Assembly: GCA_018266295.1 (NCBI GenBank)
Contig: JAFEAQ010000004.1
Location: 558,001-622,000, forward strand
DNA from: Bdellovibrionales bacterium
Lineage (GTDB): Bacteria > Bdellovibrionota > Bdellovibrionia > Bdellovibrionales > Bdellovibrionaceae
Reading direction: 5' to 3'
DNA: 64,000 bases
Shown in pieces: positions 54,925-63,942 of this stretch. A model generated the notes under the pieces. It was not told the origin of the DNA and did no database searches. It saw only the letters and a list, made by a program, of their open reading frames with translations. The first letter of the stretch is position 1, and the number at the start of each line of letters is the position of its first letter. The translations under genes and the position numbers were made by a program.

Positions 54925-55714
54925 TGGTACAGGCTTTCAGCTAAACTACGAGGTTCACCCGGGCCTCGTTCCCGAAACCACACTTTTCATCCACGGTAAT
55001 TTGGCGTCCAATCGCTGGTGGCAGCCTTCTCATGAGTTTTGGCAGGCTCAAGCTCGCGCGAAAAACTATGCAGGGTCTTTGATTTATGCTGAATTCCGCG
55101 GTTGCGGTAAGAGCTCGGCTCCAAAAAATGATTCTGAAGTCGACATGCACCGTTTTGCGAACGACTTTATTGCTCTTGTTAAAGATCTCAATGTCGGTCC
55201 GGTTCACTTGGTGGGCCACTCCACGGGTGGTTTGATCGCAGCTTTGATGATGACGAAAGCTCCGGAGCTTTTCAAAAAGGCAGTCTTTTTGGACCCGGTA
55301 GGGGCGACAGGGGTTCAATTTGATAACTCGATGATCGCCGCGTTTGAGCAAATGAAAATTGATAGAGACCTCGTGGGCACGGTGATGCACTCGACGATCT
55401 GGCAGAATAATAAAGAGTCCGATTTCTTTAAAAATGTGGTGGTGGAGGATGCGTTCCATGCGGTGAAATCCGTAGGACACCTTGTGTTAAAGGCCCTTGA
55501 TGGCCTCGATTCGCGCCAAACCATTGCTAAAATCACACACCCAGTCCTTGTTTTGCACGGGGAGCACGACAAACTCTTGCCCATGCAGGATTCCGAGGCG
55601 ATGGCGGGCTTGATGAAAAATGCCCAATTTAAGGTCATTCACGGCCAGGGGCATTGCGCGAATGTCGAAGCGCCAGAAAAATTTGTCAGACTGGCGCAGG
55701 AGTTTTTGTTCTGA
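54902..55714 (+). CDS. Cytoplasmic alpha/beta hydrolase
   Basis: 270 residues with no signal. Oxyanion/core LFIHGNLASNRWW, nucleophile GHSTGG, acid in HGEHDKLLP and His in GQGHCANVE. AAGGAA precedes ATG 54902. It overlaps the upstream hydrolase, so SDR, hydrolase 1 and hydrolase 2 form one unit. It resembles esterases or haloalkane-dehalogenase-type proteins; substrate unknown. Confidence 0.85.
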   Translation: MPLLNVNDGTGFQLNYEVHPGLVPETTLFIHGNLASNRWWQPSHEFWQAQARAKNYAGSLIYAEFRGCGKSSAPKNDSEVDMHRFANDFIALVKDLNVGPVHLVGHSTGGLIAALMMTKAPELFKKAVFLDPVGATGVQFDNSMIAAFEQMKIDRDLVGTVMHSTIWQNNKESDFFKNVVVEDAFHAVKSVGHLVLKALDGLDSRQTIAKITHPVLVLHGEHDKLLPMQDSEAMAGLMKNAQFKVIHGQGHCANVEAPEKFVRLAQEFLF

Positions 55715-55787
55715 GAATTAGTCTCAGTCCAAAAGTGCCGACCAATAATACAACGCGATAAGACACCGTAAGGATTGGCATAAATTC

Positions 55788-55816
55788 TTGCGAGCACTTT
55801 CTTTTTACGCTAGTAA
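55788..55816 (+). promoter_or_regulatory. Possible promoter of the oxidase operon
   Basis: TTGCGA and TAGTAA are 17 bases apart, 61 bases before the cytochrome start. The -10 match is poor. Confidence 0.25.
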
Positions 55817-55877
55817 TCAATGATACAAATGTGAAAACCAATTGATTACAAATCGTCCCTCTGGGGAGTGCAGTTCT

Positions 55878-56414
55878 ATGTCTGAATCTAGAGATGAATA
55901 CAATCGCGGTGGAATGAATGCCTTTATTTTCTCAATGGTGTTCGTTTGCTTATTTTTTATCTACATCGTTGCGATCCATCCGGGTGTGAACCTCGGTGAG
56001 AAAGTCGTTGATCCAAATGCAGTGGCTGCTGCTTCTGGCGAACCGGCTTTCGATATCACAACCGTGAAAGAGCCTTGGGTTAAGGACGATAAAGTTATTG
56101 CTTACGGCGCAAAACTCTTCGCTACGAACTGTGCTATGTGCCACGGTAACGAAGGTAAGGGTGATGGCCCTGCAGGACAAGGTTTGAACCCAAAACCACG
56201 TAATATGGTTGAAGGCAAATGGACTCAAGGCGGCGGCATGACCGATCACTTTAAAGTAGTTACTAACGGTATCCCAGGGTCTTCGATGGCGGCTTTCGGT
56301 CACTTCAAAGTTGCGGACCGTTGGGCTTTGGTTCAATTCATCGAATCTATCACTACAAACAAATCCAAAGATTCTCCTGAAAAGGTTGCAGAGTTCGCAA
56401 AAACTGCGAAATAG
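55878..56414 (+). CDS. Membrane-anchored cytochrome c
   Basis: 178 residues. A single N-terminal membrane helix (about 17-35) is followed by a periplasmic cytochrome c domain with CAMCHG. A Met in the NGIPGSSMAAFGH region is the likely axial ligand. It is the first gene of the oxidase locus and probably donates electrons to the oxidase. GGGGAG lies upstream. Confidence 0.9.
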   Translation: MSESRDEYNRGGMNAFIFSMVFVCLFFIYIVAIHPGVNLGEKVVDPNAVAAASGEPAFDITTVKEPWVKDDKVIAYGAKLFATNCAMCHGNEGKGDGPAGQGLNPKPRNMVEGKWTQGGGMTDHFKVVTNGIPGSSMAAFGHFKVADRWALVQFIESITTNKSKDSPEKVAEFAKTAK

Positions 56415-56420
56415 GGAAGC

Positions 56421-57302
56421 ATGATGAAGCTCGGTCGTTGGAACACGCAGAAGAGAGTTCAAGGAGTCGCGGTGGCGGCTCTTTTTGCGCTTTTGTTTGC
56501 GCCAATGGCACATGCGTCTTACGAACCTAAACCGGCTGAAATGTTGGCGGGTGAACAGGCCAAAGAACTTCAAGGTGTTGGTATCGATGAAAAGATCGGT
56601 TCAAACATTGACCTGAATCTGACTTTTAAAGATGAAAACGGCGAAACTGTGACCCTGGCTAAATACATTAACGGTAGCCACATTCCCGTGATCATCAGCC
56701 CTGTCTATTATAGTTGCCCGGGTCTTTGCAATTTCCACCTTAACGGTCTGACTGATGCTTTGAAGCTGATGGACTGGAGCGTGGGCGATAAATTCAAAGT
56801 TGTTGCAATCAGCTTTGACGCTAAAGAAACTCCGGATCTCGCGCTCAAGAAAAAAGCCTCTTATATGAAAGTCTATGACCGCGCTGGAACAGAAGGCGGC
56901 TGGAGTTTCCTTACGGGCGACGAGGCAAATATTAAAGCTCTTACTTCTGCTGTCGGCTTCAAGTTTAAATGGAACGAAGAAGCCAAAGAGTGGGCTCACG
57001 CATCGGCGGCGATCGTGGTCACTCCAGACGGTAAAATCTCACGTTATTTGCCAGGGATCATGTTTGATCCTAAAGACGTGAAGCTTGCGATTAACGAAGC
57101 TTCAAACGGTAAAATGGGAACCTTTGTTGATAACTTGGTTCTTTATTGTTTTCAGTACAATCCGCATCAGAGCAAATACACCCTGTACGCTTTCAATATC
57201 ATGAAGCTAGGCGGGGCGCTGATGGTTCTGGTGTTGGCTTTATGGTTATTGCCGATTTGGGTTCGCTCACGTAGAGCGGGTTCAAAAGTGGCGAGGAGTT
57301 GA
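56421..57302 (+). CDS. SCO1/SenC-type copper chaperone
   Basis: 293 residues. N-terminal signal or anchor, thioredoxin fold with CPGLC (Cys99, Cys103) and the copper His in EWAHASA. A C-terminal membrane helix (about 263-282) is added, an arrangement seen in delta-type SCO proteins. It delivers copper to the CuA centre of CoxB, encoded next. Confidence 0.93.
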   Translation: MMKLGRWNTQKRVQGVAVAALFALLFAPMAHASYEPKPAEMLAGEQAKELQGVGIDEKIGSNIDLNLTFKDENGETVTLAKYINGSHIPVIISPVYYSCPGLCNFHLNGLTDALKLMDWSVGDKFKVVAISFDAKETPDLALKKKASYMKVYDRAGTEGGWSFLTGDEANIKALTSAVGFKFKWNEEAKEWAHASAAIVVTPDGKISRYLPGIMFDPKDVKLAINEASNGKMGTFVDNLVLYCFQYNPHQSKYTLYAFNIMKLGGALMVLVLALWLLPIWVRSRRAGSKVARS

Positions 57303-57308
57303 GGTTTC

Positions 57309-58265
57309 ATGATGTGGTTTAATTTAGCACAGGCACAGTCCTTTATGCCTACGGAAGGAACGAAGATTGCGACTCAAGTCGACAATCTCTATGCATTCCT
57401 TCTTTTGGCGAGTTTCGTATCGTGTGTCATCCTCATTGGTGGGATGGTCTACTTTGTATGGAAATACAGACGTAAGACAAACAACGATAAAACCGCCTAT
57501 ATCACTCACAATACATTCTTGGAGTTCTTGTGGTCATTCATTCCACTTGTGATCTTCTTGGGCGTATTCGGTTGGGGCTGGTATATTTACCATGATATGC
57601 GTTCTATGCCGACAGATGCGTTGGAAGTTCACGTATTTGGTAAGCAATGGGCTTGGGAATTCGAATATAAGTCAGGTGTTAAGACTGGTAACATGATCGT
57701 TGTTCCTGTGAACAAAGACGTGAAGCTCATCATGACTTCTAAAGATGTTATCCACAGCTTCTACATCCCATCTTTCCGTATCAAGCAAGACGTGGTTCCG
57801 GGCCGTTACACGGCTTTGTGGTTCAATGCTGATAAATTGGGTGAATTCCACGTGTTCTGCGCAGAATTCTGCGGAACTCAGCACTCTGGCATGTTGGCGA
57901 CTTTGAAAGTTGTTCCACAAGCTGAATACGATGCTTGGTTGGAAGAAGAATCTCAGGTCGGTACTTTGCCATTGGCTAAACGTGGTGAAAAACTCTTCTC
58001 TGTGAAAGCCTGCGCATCTTGCCACTCTGTTGCTGATGCTTCTACTAAAGTAGGTCCTTCTCTTTGGAAAAAATTTGCTACCTCTGAGCATATCGAGGGT
58101 GAGCCGGATGTGAGCGTTGATGAAAACTACATTCGCGAATCTATCTTGAATCCAAATGCGAAGATCGTAAAAGGCTTCCCGAAAGGGGTTATGCCTACGT
58201 TCCAAGGTCAATTGAGCGAAACCGAGCTTAATGCACTCATCGAGTACATTAAGACGTTGAAATAA
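57309..58265 (+). CDS. ctaC: Cytochrome c oxidase subunit II with fused cytochrome c (caa3 type)
   Basis: 318 residues. Two N-terminal membrane helices (about 28-52 and 70-94), then the CuA domain (His149, Cys184, Cys188, His192, Met195), then a cytochrome c domain with CASCH at 235-239 and a Met in GVMPTFQG. The fusion marks a caa3-type oxidase. GAGG precedes the start. Confidence 0.97.
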   Translation: MMWFNLAQAQSFMPTEGTKIATQVDNLYAFLLLASFVSCVILIGGMVYFVWKYRRKTNNDKTAYITHNTFLEFLWSFIPLVIFLGVFGWGWYIYHDMRSMPTDALEVHVFGKQWAWEFEYKSGVKTGNMIVVPVNKDVKLIMTSKDVIHSFYIPSFRIKQDVVPGRYTALWFNADKLGEFHVFCAEFCGTQHSGMLATLKVVPQAEYDAWLEEESQVGTLPLAKRGEKLFSVKACASCHSVADASTKVGPSLWKKFATSEHIEGEPDVSVDENYIRESILNPNAKIVKGFPKGVMPTFQGQLSETELNALIEYIKTLK

Positions 58266-58275
58266 GGAGGGCACG

Positions 58276-59871
58276 ATGGCAAATGCAGCAGCCCACGGTA
58301 GTGATAAAAATTATCTAAATGAAACCAGCGGTATTTGGTCTTGGTTAACAACTTTGGACCACAAACGTATCGGTATCATGTACTTCGTTACAGTTATGTT
58401 CTTCTTCTTGTTGGGTGGAATCATGGCTCTCTTGATCCGTTTGGAGTTGATGACTCCAGGCCCGACGATCATGACAGCTGACACTTACAATCAAGTCATG
58501 ACTTACCACGGGGCCATCATGGTCTTCATGGTGATCATCCCGGGAATTCCGGCTATCTTAGGGAACTTCTTCCTGCCGATTCATATCGGTGCAAAGGACG
58601 TGGCCTTCCCGAAACTGAACCTTCTTTCTTGGTACTGCTTGATGGCGGGTGCTCTTCTAGCCTTCTCGACTCTGTTCACACACAAAATCGATACTGGTTG
58701 GACGTTCTACACTCCTTACTCTATTAAGACTGGAACTTCCGTTGTAACAATGGTGATCGCGGCCTTCATCATGGGTATGTCATCCATTTTGACAGGTTTG
58801 AACTTCATCGCGACTGTACATAAGCTCCGTGCTCCTGGCATGACGATGTACCGTATCCCACTCTTTGTTTGGGCGCTTTATTCAACAGCGATCCTTCAGG
58901 TTTTGGCGACTCCGGTTTTGGGTATCACGTTGTTGCTCCTTACTATGGAACGCACTTTCGGTGTTGGTATCTTTGATCCAGCATTGGGCGGTGACCCGGT
59001 CTTGTTCCAGCATTTCTTCTGGTTCTACTCGCATCCTGCGGTTTACATCATGATCTTGCCTGCAATGGGGATTGTGTCTGAAGTGATCGCGACGTTCTCT
59101 CGCAAGACAATCTTCGGTTACACAGCGATTGCATACTCTTCATTGGGTATTGCGGGCGTTTCCTTCTTCGTATGGGGCCATCACATGTTTGTGTCTGGTC
59201 AATCTGCGACAGCGGGTATCTTGTTCTCTTTCATCACGATGCTCGTAGGTGTTCCTACGGCGATCAAAATGTTCAACTGGATCGCAACTATGTACAAAGG
59301 CTCTGTGCAAATGCAGTCGCCAATGTTGTTCGCGTTGGGCTTCTTGTTCTTGTTCGCCATCGGTGGTGTGACAGGGATCATGTTGGCAGTTTTGCCAATC
59401 GACGTTCACTTCCATGATACTTACTTCGTTGTAGCCCATTTCCACTACGTAATGGTGGGTGGTACTTTGATGGCGATCATGGGGGGTTTCTACTACTGGT
59501 TCCCGAAAATGTTCGGAAAGATGTACAACGAAGTAACAGCTCGTTTGTCTTTCGTGTTCATCTTCATCGGGTTCAACGTGACGTTCTTCCCTCAATTCGT
59601 TTTGGGTGCGATGGGTATGCCACGTCGTTATTTCGACTACATTCCGGCGTATCATTCTTTGAACGCGATTTCGACTGTGGGATCTTGGTTGATCGCTACA
59701 GGTTTCTTGATTGGATTGTACACAATCATCAATGGTTTGACGAAAGGTGAGAAAGCTCCGATGAATCCTTGGGGAGGTAAAACTCTCGAGTGGACAACGG
59801 CATCTCCTCCGCCTCACTTCAACTTTGATGTAGAACCAGTTATTACAGCGGGGCCATATGAGTACAGATAG
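58276..59871 (+). CDS. ctaD: Cytochrome c oxidase subunit I, A2-type
   Basis: 531 residues, about 12 helices. Haem and CuB ligands include His253, the His302-His303 pair and His388/His390 ([14 protein letters not shown]). At the D-channel end the A1 glutamate is replaced by the Tyr251-Ser252 motif ([10 protein letters not shown]), characteristic of A2-type oxidases such as those of Thermus and Rhodothermus. AAGGAGG precedes the start. It reduces O2 and pumps protons. Confidence 0.97.
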   Translation: MANAAAHGSDKNYLNETSGIWSWLTTLDHKRIGIMYFVTVMFFFLLGGIMALLIRLELMTPGPTIMTADTYNQVMTYHGAIMVFMVIIPGIPAILGNFFLPIHIGAKDVAFPKLNLLSWYCLMAGALLAFSTLFTHKIDTGWTFYTPYSIKTGTSVVTMVIAAFIMGMSSILTGLNFIATVHKLRAPGMTMYRIPLFVWALYSTAILQVLATPVLGITLLLLTMERTFGVGIFDPALGGDPVLFQHFFWFYSHPAVYIMILPAMGIVSEVIATFSRKTIFGYTAIAYSSLGIAGVSFFVWGHHMFVSGQSATAGILFSFITMLVGVPTAIKMFNWIATMYKGSVQMQSPMLFALGFLFLFAIGGVTGIMLAVLPIDVHFHDTYFVVAHFHYVMVGGTLMAIMGGFYYWFPKMFGKMYNEVTARLSFVFIFIGFNVTFFPQFVLGAMGMPRRYFDYIPAYHSLNAISTVGSWLIATGFLIGLYTIINGLTKGEKAPMNPWGGKTLEWTTASPPPHFNFDVEPVITAGPYEYR

Positions 59872-60523
59872 TCACTCAGCACACGGACACGAACATCATT
59901 TTGCTCATCACTTCAGAAGTGCTGAGCATGAGTACCTCACGAGCAAAGAAGGCATCTGGTTATTCATGGTAACTGAGATCCTCATGTTCGGTGGTCTTTT
60001 CGTTGGATATTCTATCTTCCATAACATCTATCCTGAGATGTTTGCTGAAGGTGCGAAGTCCCTCGATTGGAAGATGGGCTTCACGAACACTTTGGTTCTG
60101 ATCTTCTCTTCTTTGACAATGGCTTTGGGTATCTACTTCTTGCAGAAGAACCAAGCGAAAAAAGCGGCGATGTCTTTGGCGATCACCATCCTTTGCGGTG
60201 CGATCTTCATGGTCATCAAGTACTTCGAATACACGCATAAGTTCCACTTGGGTCTTTTCCCGGGTCGTTTCTTGGACGTGGCGAAAGTCGGCGCTCAGCA
60301 TGCGAACCTTGGTATGTACTTCGGTTTCTATTACTGCATGACGGGCCTTCACGGGATCCACGTTCTTTTGGGAATGGGTTTGATCTCTTGGGTTCTTTTC
60401 AGAACTGTTCGTGGCGACTTTAACTCGAACTATTATACAGCGGTTGAAGGTGTTGGTATCTTCTGGCACATCGTCGACTTGATCTGGATTTTCTTGTTCC
60501 CATTACTTTACTTGGTTGGATAG
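59858..60523 (+). CDS. ctaE: Cytochrome c oxidase subunit III
   Basis: 221 residues with five or so helices and a His-rich N-terminus. Family features include [18 protein letters not shown] and [11 protein letters not shown]. It overlaps the subunit I gene by 14 bases. It stabilises subunit I and may take part in proton uptake. Confidence 0.95.
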   Translation: MSTDSHSAHGHEHHFAHHFRSAEHEYLTSKEGIWLFMVTEILMFGGLFVGYSIFHNIYPEMFAEGAKSLDWKMGFTNTLVLIFSSLTMALGIYFLQKNQAKKAAMSLAITILCGAIFMVIKYFEYTHKFHLGLFPGRFLDVAKVGAQHANLGMYFGFYYCMTGLHGIHVLLGMGLISWVLFRTVRGDFNSNYYTAVEGVGIFWHIVDLIWIFLFPLLYLVG

Positions 60524-60535
60524 GAGAGGATTGCA

Positions 60536-60862
60536 ATGGCAAATTCACATGACGACAGTCAGGGACATCACATCACTCCGTTTGCTACCTACTTGAAAGT
60601 TGCGGGCGCTTTGTTCGCTCTCACTTTCTTGACGGTCATTGCTCACCACTTTAACCAACAGTTGGGCGCTTTGGCGGCTCCGGTTGCGTTCTTGATCGCA
60701 ACTGTAAAAGCAGTTTTGGTTATGTTGTGGTTCATGCACTTAAAATACGACAGTGTTATCAACCGTGTGATCTTCGGCGCAGGATTCTTCTTCTTGGCGT
60801 TGTTGCTTGCGTTTAGCGGTTTGGATATCTGGACACGTGTTGTAGAGACCAGCACGTTGTAA
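60536..60862 (+). CDS. ctaF: Cytochrome c oxidase subunit IV (COX4 family, prokaryotic)
   Basis: 108 residues with three helices, the last two short. The FLIATVKAVLVMLWFMHLKYD segment is typical of the family. A good ribosome binding site (GGAGAGG) precedes it. A small structural subunit. Confidence 0.9.
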   Translation: MANSHDDSQGHHITPFATYLKVAGALFALTFLTVIAHHFNQQLGALAAPVAFLIATVKAVLVMLWFMHLKYDSVINRVIFGAGFFFLALLLAFSGLDIWTRVVETSTL

Positions 60863-60865
60863 GCT

Positions 60866-61744
60866 GTGCTTCGTATTTACGCGGATCTTACTAAGTTTGG
60901 CATAGTCATCTTCGTCCTTCTTTCTGGACTGGCTGGCTATGCCACTAGCTTTCAAATTGAGACCGCATTCGACTGGCATCATTTTCTTAAGTTTGTTGCT
61001 GGTTTGTACTTCCTGAGCTCCGGCAGCTTGGCTTTAAACCAAGTTCAAGAATGGAAGCTCGATCAAAAAATGCCCCGCACATCGAAACGTCCGATCGCCG
61101 CTGGAAAACTAAAACCAGCTGCGGCGGGTATTTTGGCGTTTGCTTTGCTTTTCGTTGGTGTGAACTGGCTCTTCCAGACGTCGCCGACAGCAGGTTGGGT
61201 GGGATTGTTCACGGTGATTTTCTACAACGTGATCTACACGATGTACTTAAAACCGAAGTGGATCTATGCCGCCGTTCCGGGTGCAATCCCAGGAGCTTTA
61301 CCAGTAACCATCGGTTATGCAGCCAACGCTGCAGATATTTTTAATTCTGAATCTGTGTATTTGTTCTTAATCATGTTCCTGTGGCAGATGCCGCACTTCT
61401 GGACTTTGGCGATCAAGTTCAAAGACGATTACGCCAAGGGCGGAGTTCCGGTTTTGCCGGCAGCCCTCGGAATGGATACAACTCTTTATCAAATTGGTTT
61501 GTACACAATCTTGTATGTGGCAGTGGCTTTAGCTTCGCCATGGTTTGTGCATTCAAGTTGGATTTATCTTTTGGTCTGCTTGCCGTTTGCTTTTAAGGTG
61601 ATGCAGGAATTTATTCGTTTTTACCGCTCTAAAGGAACTGAGCGCTGGTTTGCGTTCTTCATGTGGACCAACATCAGCATGCTGGTCTTCCTTTTCGTTC
61701 CAGTCATCGACAAATGGAACTTCCTCTTCATCGGCCGTAACTAG
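60866..61744 (+). CDS. ctaB: Haem O synthase (protohaem IX farnesyltransferase)
   Basis: 292 residues from a GTG start, about nine helices, UbiA superfamily. The prenyl-diphosphate site is in the NQVQEWKLDQKMPRTSKRP region, with Glu in place of the first Asp of the usual NxxxD motif. A second Asp-rich region is KFKDDYAKGG. It makes haem O for the oxidase; a ctaA gene for haem A is not in this window. Confidence 0.95.
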   Translation: MLRIYADLTKFGIVIFVLLSGLAGYATSFQIETAFDWHHFLKFVAGLYFLSSGSLALNQVQEWKLDQKMPRTSKRPIAAGKLKPAAAGILAFALLFVGVNWLFQTSPTAGWVGLFTVIFYNVIYTMYLKPKWIYAAVPGAIPGALPVTIGYAANAADIFNSESVYLFLIMFLWQMPHFWTLAIKFKDDYAKGGVPVLPAALGMDTTLYQIGLYTILYVAVALASPWFVHSSWIYLLVCLPFAFKVMQEFIRFYRSKGTERWFAFFMWTNISMLVFLFVPVIDKWNFLFIGRN

Positions 61745-61800
61745 GAAAAGGTACCAGGTCGCTTTTCCGGATCATCTTTTATATATGAGATTTGGTGGGT

Positions 61801-61882
61801 GGGTGTAGCTCCGCAGGTCTTTCTACATCCTGTAATCGGGGCTACTGCCCCGAACCCCGTAGAGCTCGGCCATCGTGGCCGA
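61801..61882. repeat. Hairpin-rich spacer element (REP-like)
   Basis: In 61745-61968, CGGGGC/GCCCCG (61837-61842, 61847-61852) and TCGGCCA/TGGCCGA (61866-61872, 61876-61882) form stable stems. The spacer sits between ctaB and a lipoprotein gene. It has the look of a dispersed intergenic repeat, but copies cannot be tested here. No T run follows. Confidence 0.5.
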
Positions 61883-61968
61883 CCTCCTAGTGTATTTTGG
61901 GGAAGAAAAGGGCTGTGGATGTTTTAAATCACACATGACTTTTTCTTTGAATCTATTAGTCTTTCAGT

Positions 61969-62424
61969 ATGAGTAAATTAAATGTAGTTTTTATGACAAT
62001 TTTATTGCCGCTGGTTGTGGGGTGCGACGGCTTTTATCGAGTGAGGAAGGATGTAGAGATTGCATCTATCCCAGAAAAAGCCTGTATCGAAGATTCGATA
62101 GCCGAGAGTTTCAAATTTGCTTCCGTTAGAAATTGTAAAATCGTTGGTGTGTCTGTTTGGTATGTCGCATTTGGCTTTAGCGAAATGGACCATCAGCATT
62201 ACAGGGCAAAGATTGCTGAACATGTAACTGCTGATGGAAAGCGCTCTCTAGAAATGACTTCTTCAGGATTAACCTCACCCTTAACTAATGATGTCTACTT
62301 AGGCGTGAAAGCTCGTTTTGATACCTTAGAATCACTTCTTGAAAAGAAGTGTGGTGTAACCCTGAAACAAAGCGTTGAGGTCGAGGAAATGAATAAACGA
62401 ATTTCGCAGACCCCTAACTGCTAG
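61969..62424 (+). CDS. Small lipoprotein, unknown function
   Basis: 151 residues. Lipobox LVVGC (Cys19), then a mature part with several Cys (EKACIED, RNCKIVG, KKCGVTL, TPNC). It is more AT-rich than its neighbours, and the ribosome binding site is weak. No family recognised. It converges with maiA, 3 bases apart. Confidence 0.7.
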   Translation: MSKLNVVFMTILLPLVVGCDGFYRVRKDVEIASIPEKACIEDSIAESFKFASVRNCKIVGVSVWYVAFGFSEMDHQHYRAKIAEHVTADGKRSLEMTSSGLTSPLTNDVYLGVKARFDTLESLLEKKCGVTLKQSVEVEEMNKRISQTPNC

Positions 62425-62427
62425 GGG

Positions 62428-63087
62428 CTACTTGATCTTCATTTCTTCGGGGCAGTCCGGCTGTCTGAATGGATGGGCTTTGGCGAAGGCTTCGAGTTTT
62501 TGACAGTTGTTGAAGACTTTTGTGATGGTTGCGTATTTTTCGGTGTTGGTTTTGAAGCGTTGGCAAGTGATGACCTGCGGGACGATGAAGACATCGGCCA
62601 TTGTCACTTGGTCGCCGAAGCTGTAGGTGCCGGCGAATTGCTCGAGGTTTTTTTCAAGGGCATCGAGTCCGCGGTAGGCCCACTCTTGGAACCATTCTTC
62701 TTTTTGCTCTTGGTTGTAGCCTTTGGCTTTTTCTAGGTAGCTGAGAACTCTTAAGTTCCCCATCGGGTGCATGGATGAGTTTACGATTTCACAGACTTGG
62801 CGGACGCGGGCGCGAGTGTAGAGATCTTTGGGCAGAAGGGCTGGGTTTGGGTAAAGCTCTTCAAGATACTCGATGATTGCGTAGGAGTCTGGAATGACTT
62901 TTCCGTTGTGAATAAGTGAAGGTACTCCGCCGATCGGGTTTAGTTTTTTGTATTCAGGGCTTTGTTGTTCATTCTTGAGAAGGTTCACAGCCTTATATTC
63001 ATAGTTGAGGCCCTTTAAGTTCATTGCGATACGGGCGCGGAAGGATGTCGAGCTACGAAAATAGTTGTGTAAAATAAATTCTGCCAT
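62428..63087 (-). CDS. maiA: Maleylacetoacetate isomerase / zeta-class glutathione transferase
   Basis: 219 residues. GST fold with the zeta motif YFRSSTSFRARIAMNLKG near the N-terminus, including the catalytic Ser. GGVPSLIHNGKVIPDS binds glutathione, and the all-helical C-terminal domain has TMADVFIVPQV. It isomerises maleylacetoacetate in Tyr/Phe breakdown; other genes of that pathway are not adjacent. Confidence 0.9.
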   Translation of the reverse strand: MAEFILHNYFRSSTSFRARIAMNLKGLNYEYKAVNLLKNEQQSPEYKKLNPIGGVPSLIHNGKVIPDSYAIIEYLEELYPNPALLPKDLYTRARVRQVCEIVNSSMHPMGNLRVLSYLEKAKGYNQEQKEEWFQEWAYRGLDALEKNLEQFAGTYSFGDQVTMADVFIVPQVITCQRFKTNTEKYATITKVFNNCQKLEAFAKAHPFRQPDCPEEMKIK

Positions 63088-63133
63088 AATCTGATAACAC
63101 TACTAGATATCCAGCGAGTCAAAGGTGATTGCG

Positions 63134-63880
63134 ATGATGAATGCACTGAATAGATCCACTCAGATCTTCACAAAACTGATGTACGTCAATGGCTCGGTAC
63201 TTTTTTCCATGAGCTTGCAAAGACTGGTTTTGTTTCTAATCGTGGTACGTCATTGGCTTTTTGGTGCGGATGGACTGACGATTGCCATGAGCTTTATTAC
63301 CGGGGCGCGATTTGATCTTTGCGTTTTGGGCTTCATGAATCTACCGGTTCTGTTCATTGTTTGGATTCTCAGTACAGATAAGGTTGCCAATAACACCAAC
63401 AAACTTGTTCAATTCATTCGTCGTTGGATACTCTGGATATACTTTGGCGTGACTACTCTGATTATCCATGTTCTTGGTTTGCTGGATCTCATGTTCTTTA
63501 CGGCGAATAGCCATCGTTGGACTTACTATGATTGGCAAGCTAGCGGTTTGGGTTTTGTCGGTAAAGTTGCGTCCGCGTGGGGTGGTTTGTTCACTTTTGG
63601 CGTTATTATGTTGTTCATTGTGCTGTGGCTTTTTCGCAGCATCTTTACATTGTATAAGGTTCAGCTCAATTCTGTGTCGCTCGAGAAACTGAAATTCAGT
63701 GAGTCGAAACTGGCTTTGGTCGTGATGGGCGTGCTCCTTCCGCTTTTTATTACAGCTCTGGCGGCTCGTGGGACTTGGACTGCGCATCATATTAACATTG
63801 AGCATTCAGAAGTCAGTGGTGTTCAGGCCCTGAATCAAATGACATTAAGCCCGGTATGGGCCTTTGATAAAAAGTTTTAA
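63134..63880 (+). CDS. Membrane domain resembling the N-terminus of LTA-synthase/sulfatase-type proteins
   Basis: 248 residues with about five membrane helices. The pattern (GARFDLCVLGFMNLPVLF, then helices, then AARGTWTAHHINIEHSEVSG and LNQMTLSPVWAF) matches the membrane part of LTA-synthase/MdoB-like proteins. The catalytic sulfatase-like domain does not follow in any frame before the next start. It may be a truncated gene or a stand-alone membrane partner. ATG 63134 follows AAGGTG; GTG 63125 is in frame. Confidence 0.7.
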   Translation: MMNALNRSTQIFTKLMYVNGSVLFSMSLQRLVLFLIVVRHWLFGADGLTIAMSFITGARFDLCVLGFMNLPVLFIVWILSTDKVANNTNKLVQFIRRWILWIYFGVTTLIIHVLGLLDLMFFTANSHRWTYYDWQASGLGFVGKVASAWGGLFTFGVIMLFIVLWLFRSIFTLYKVQLNSVSLEKLKFSESKLALVVMGVLLPLFITALAARGTWTAHHINIEHSEVSGVQALNQMTLSPVWAFDKKF

Positions 63881-63942
63881 ATTCATTCAAGTTATGAAAG
63901 AATGAGCCTCAAACGCTCCCTATTGGAGCAGAAGAGGTATCT

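Noticed and set aside
50553-55714. Calling the acyl-chain locus a true OleABCD cluster
   Set aside because: The SDR is not of the OleD type, the ligase is short, and the KAS-III lacks the expected catalytic His and Asn; only a general likeness is claimed.
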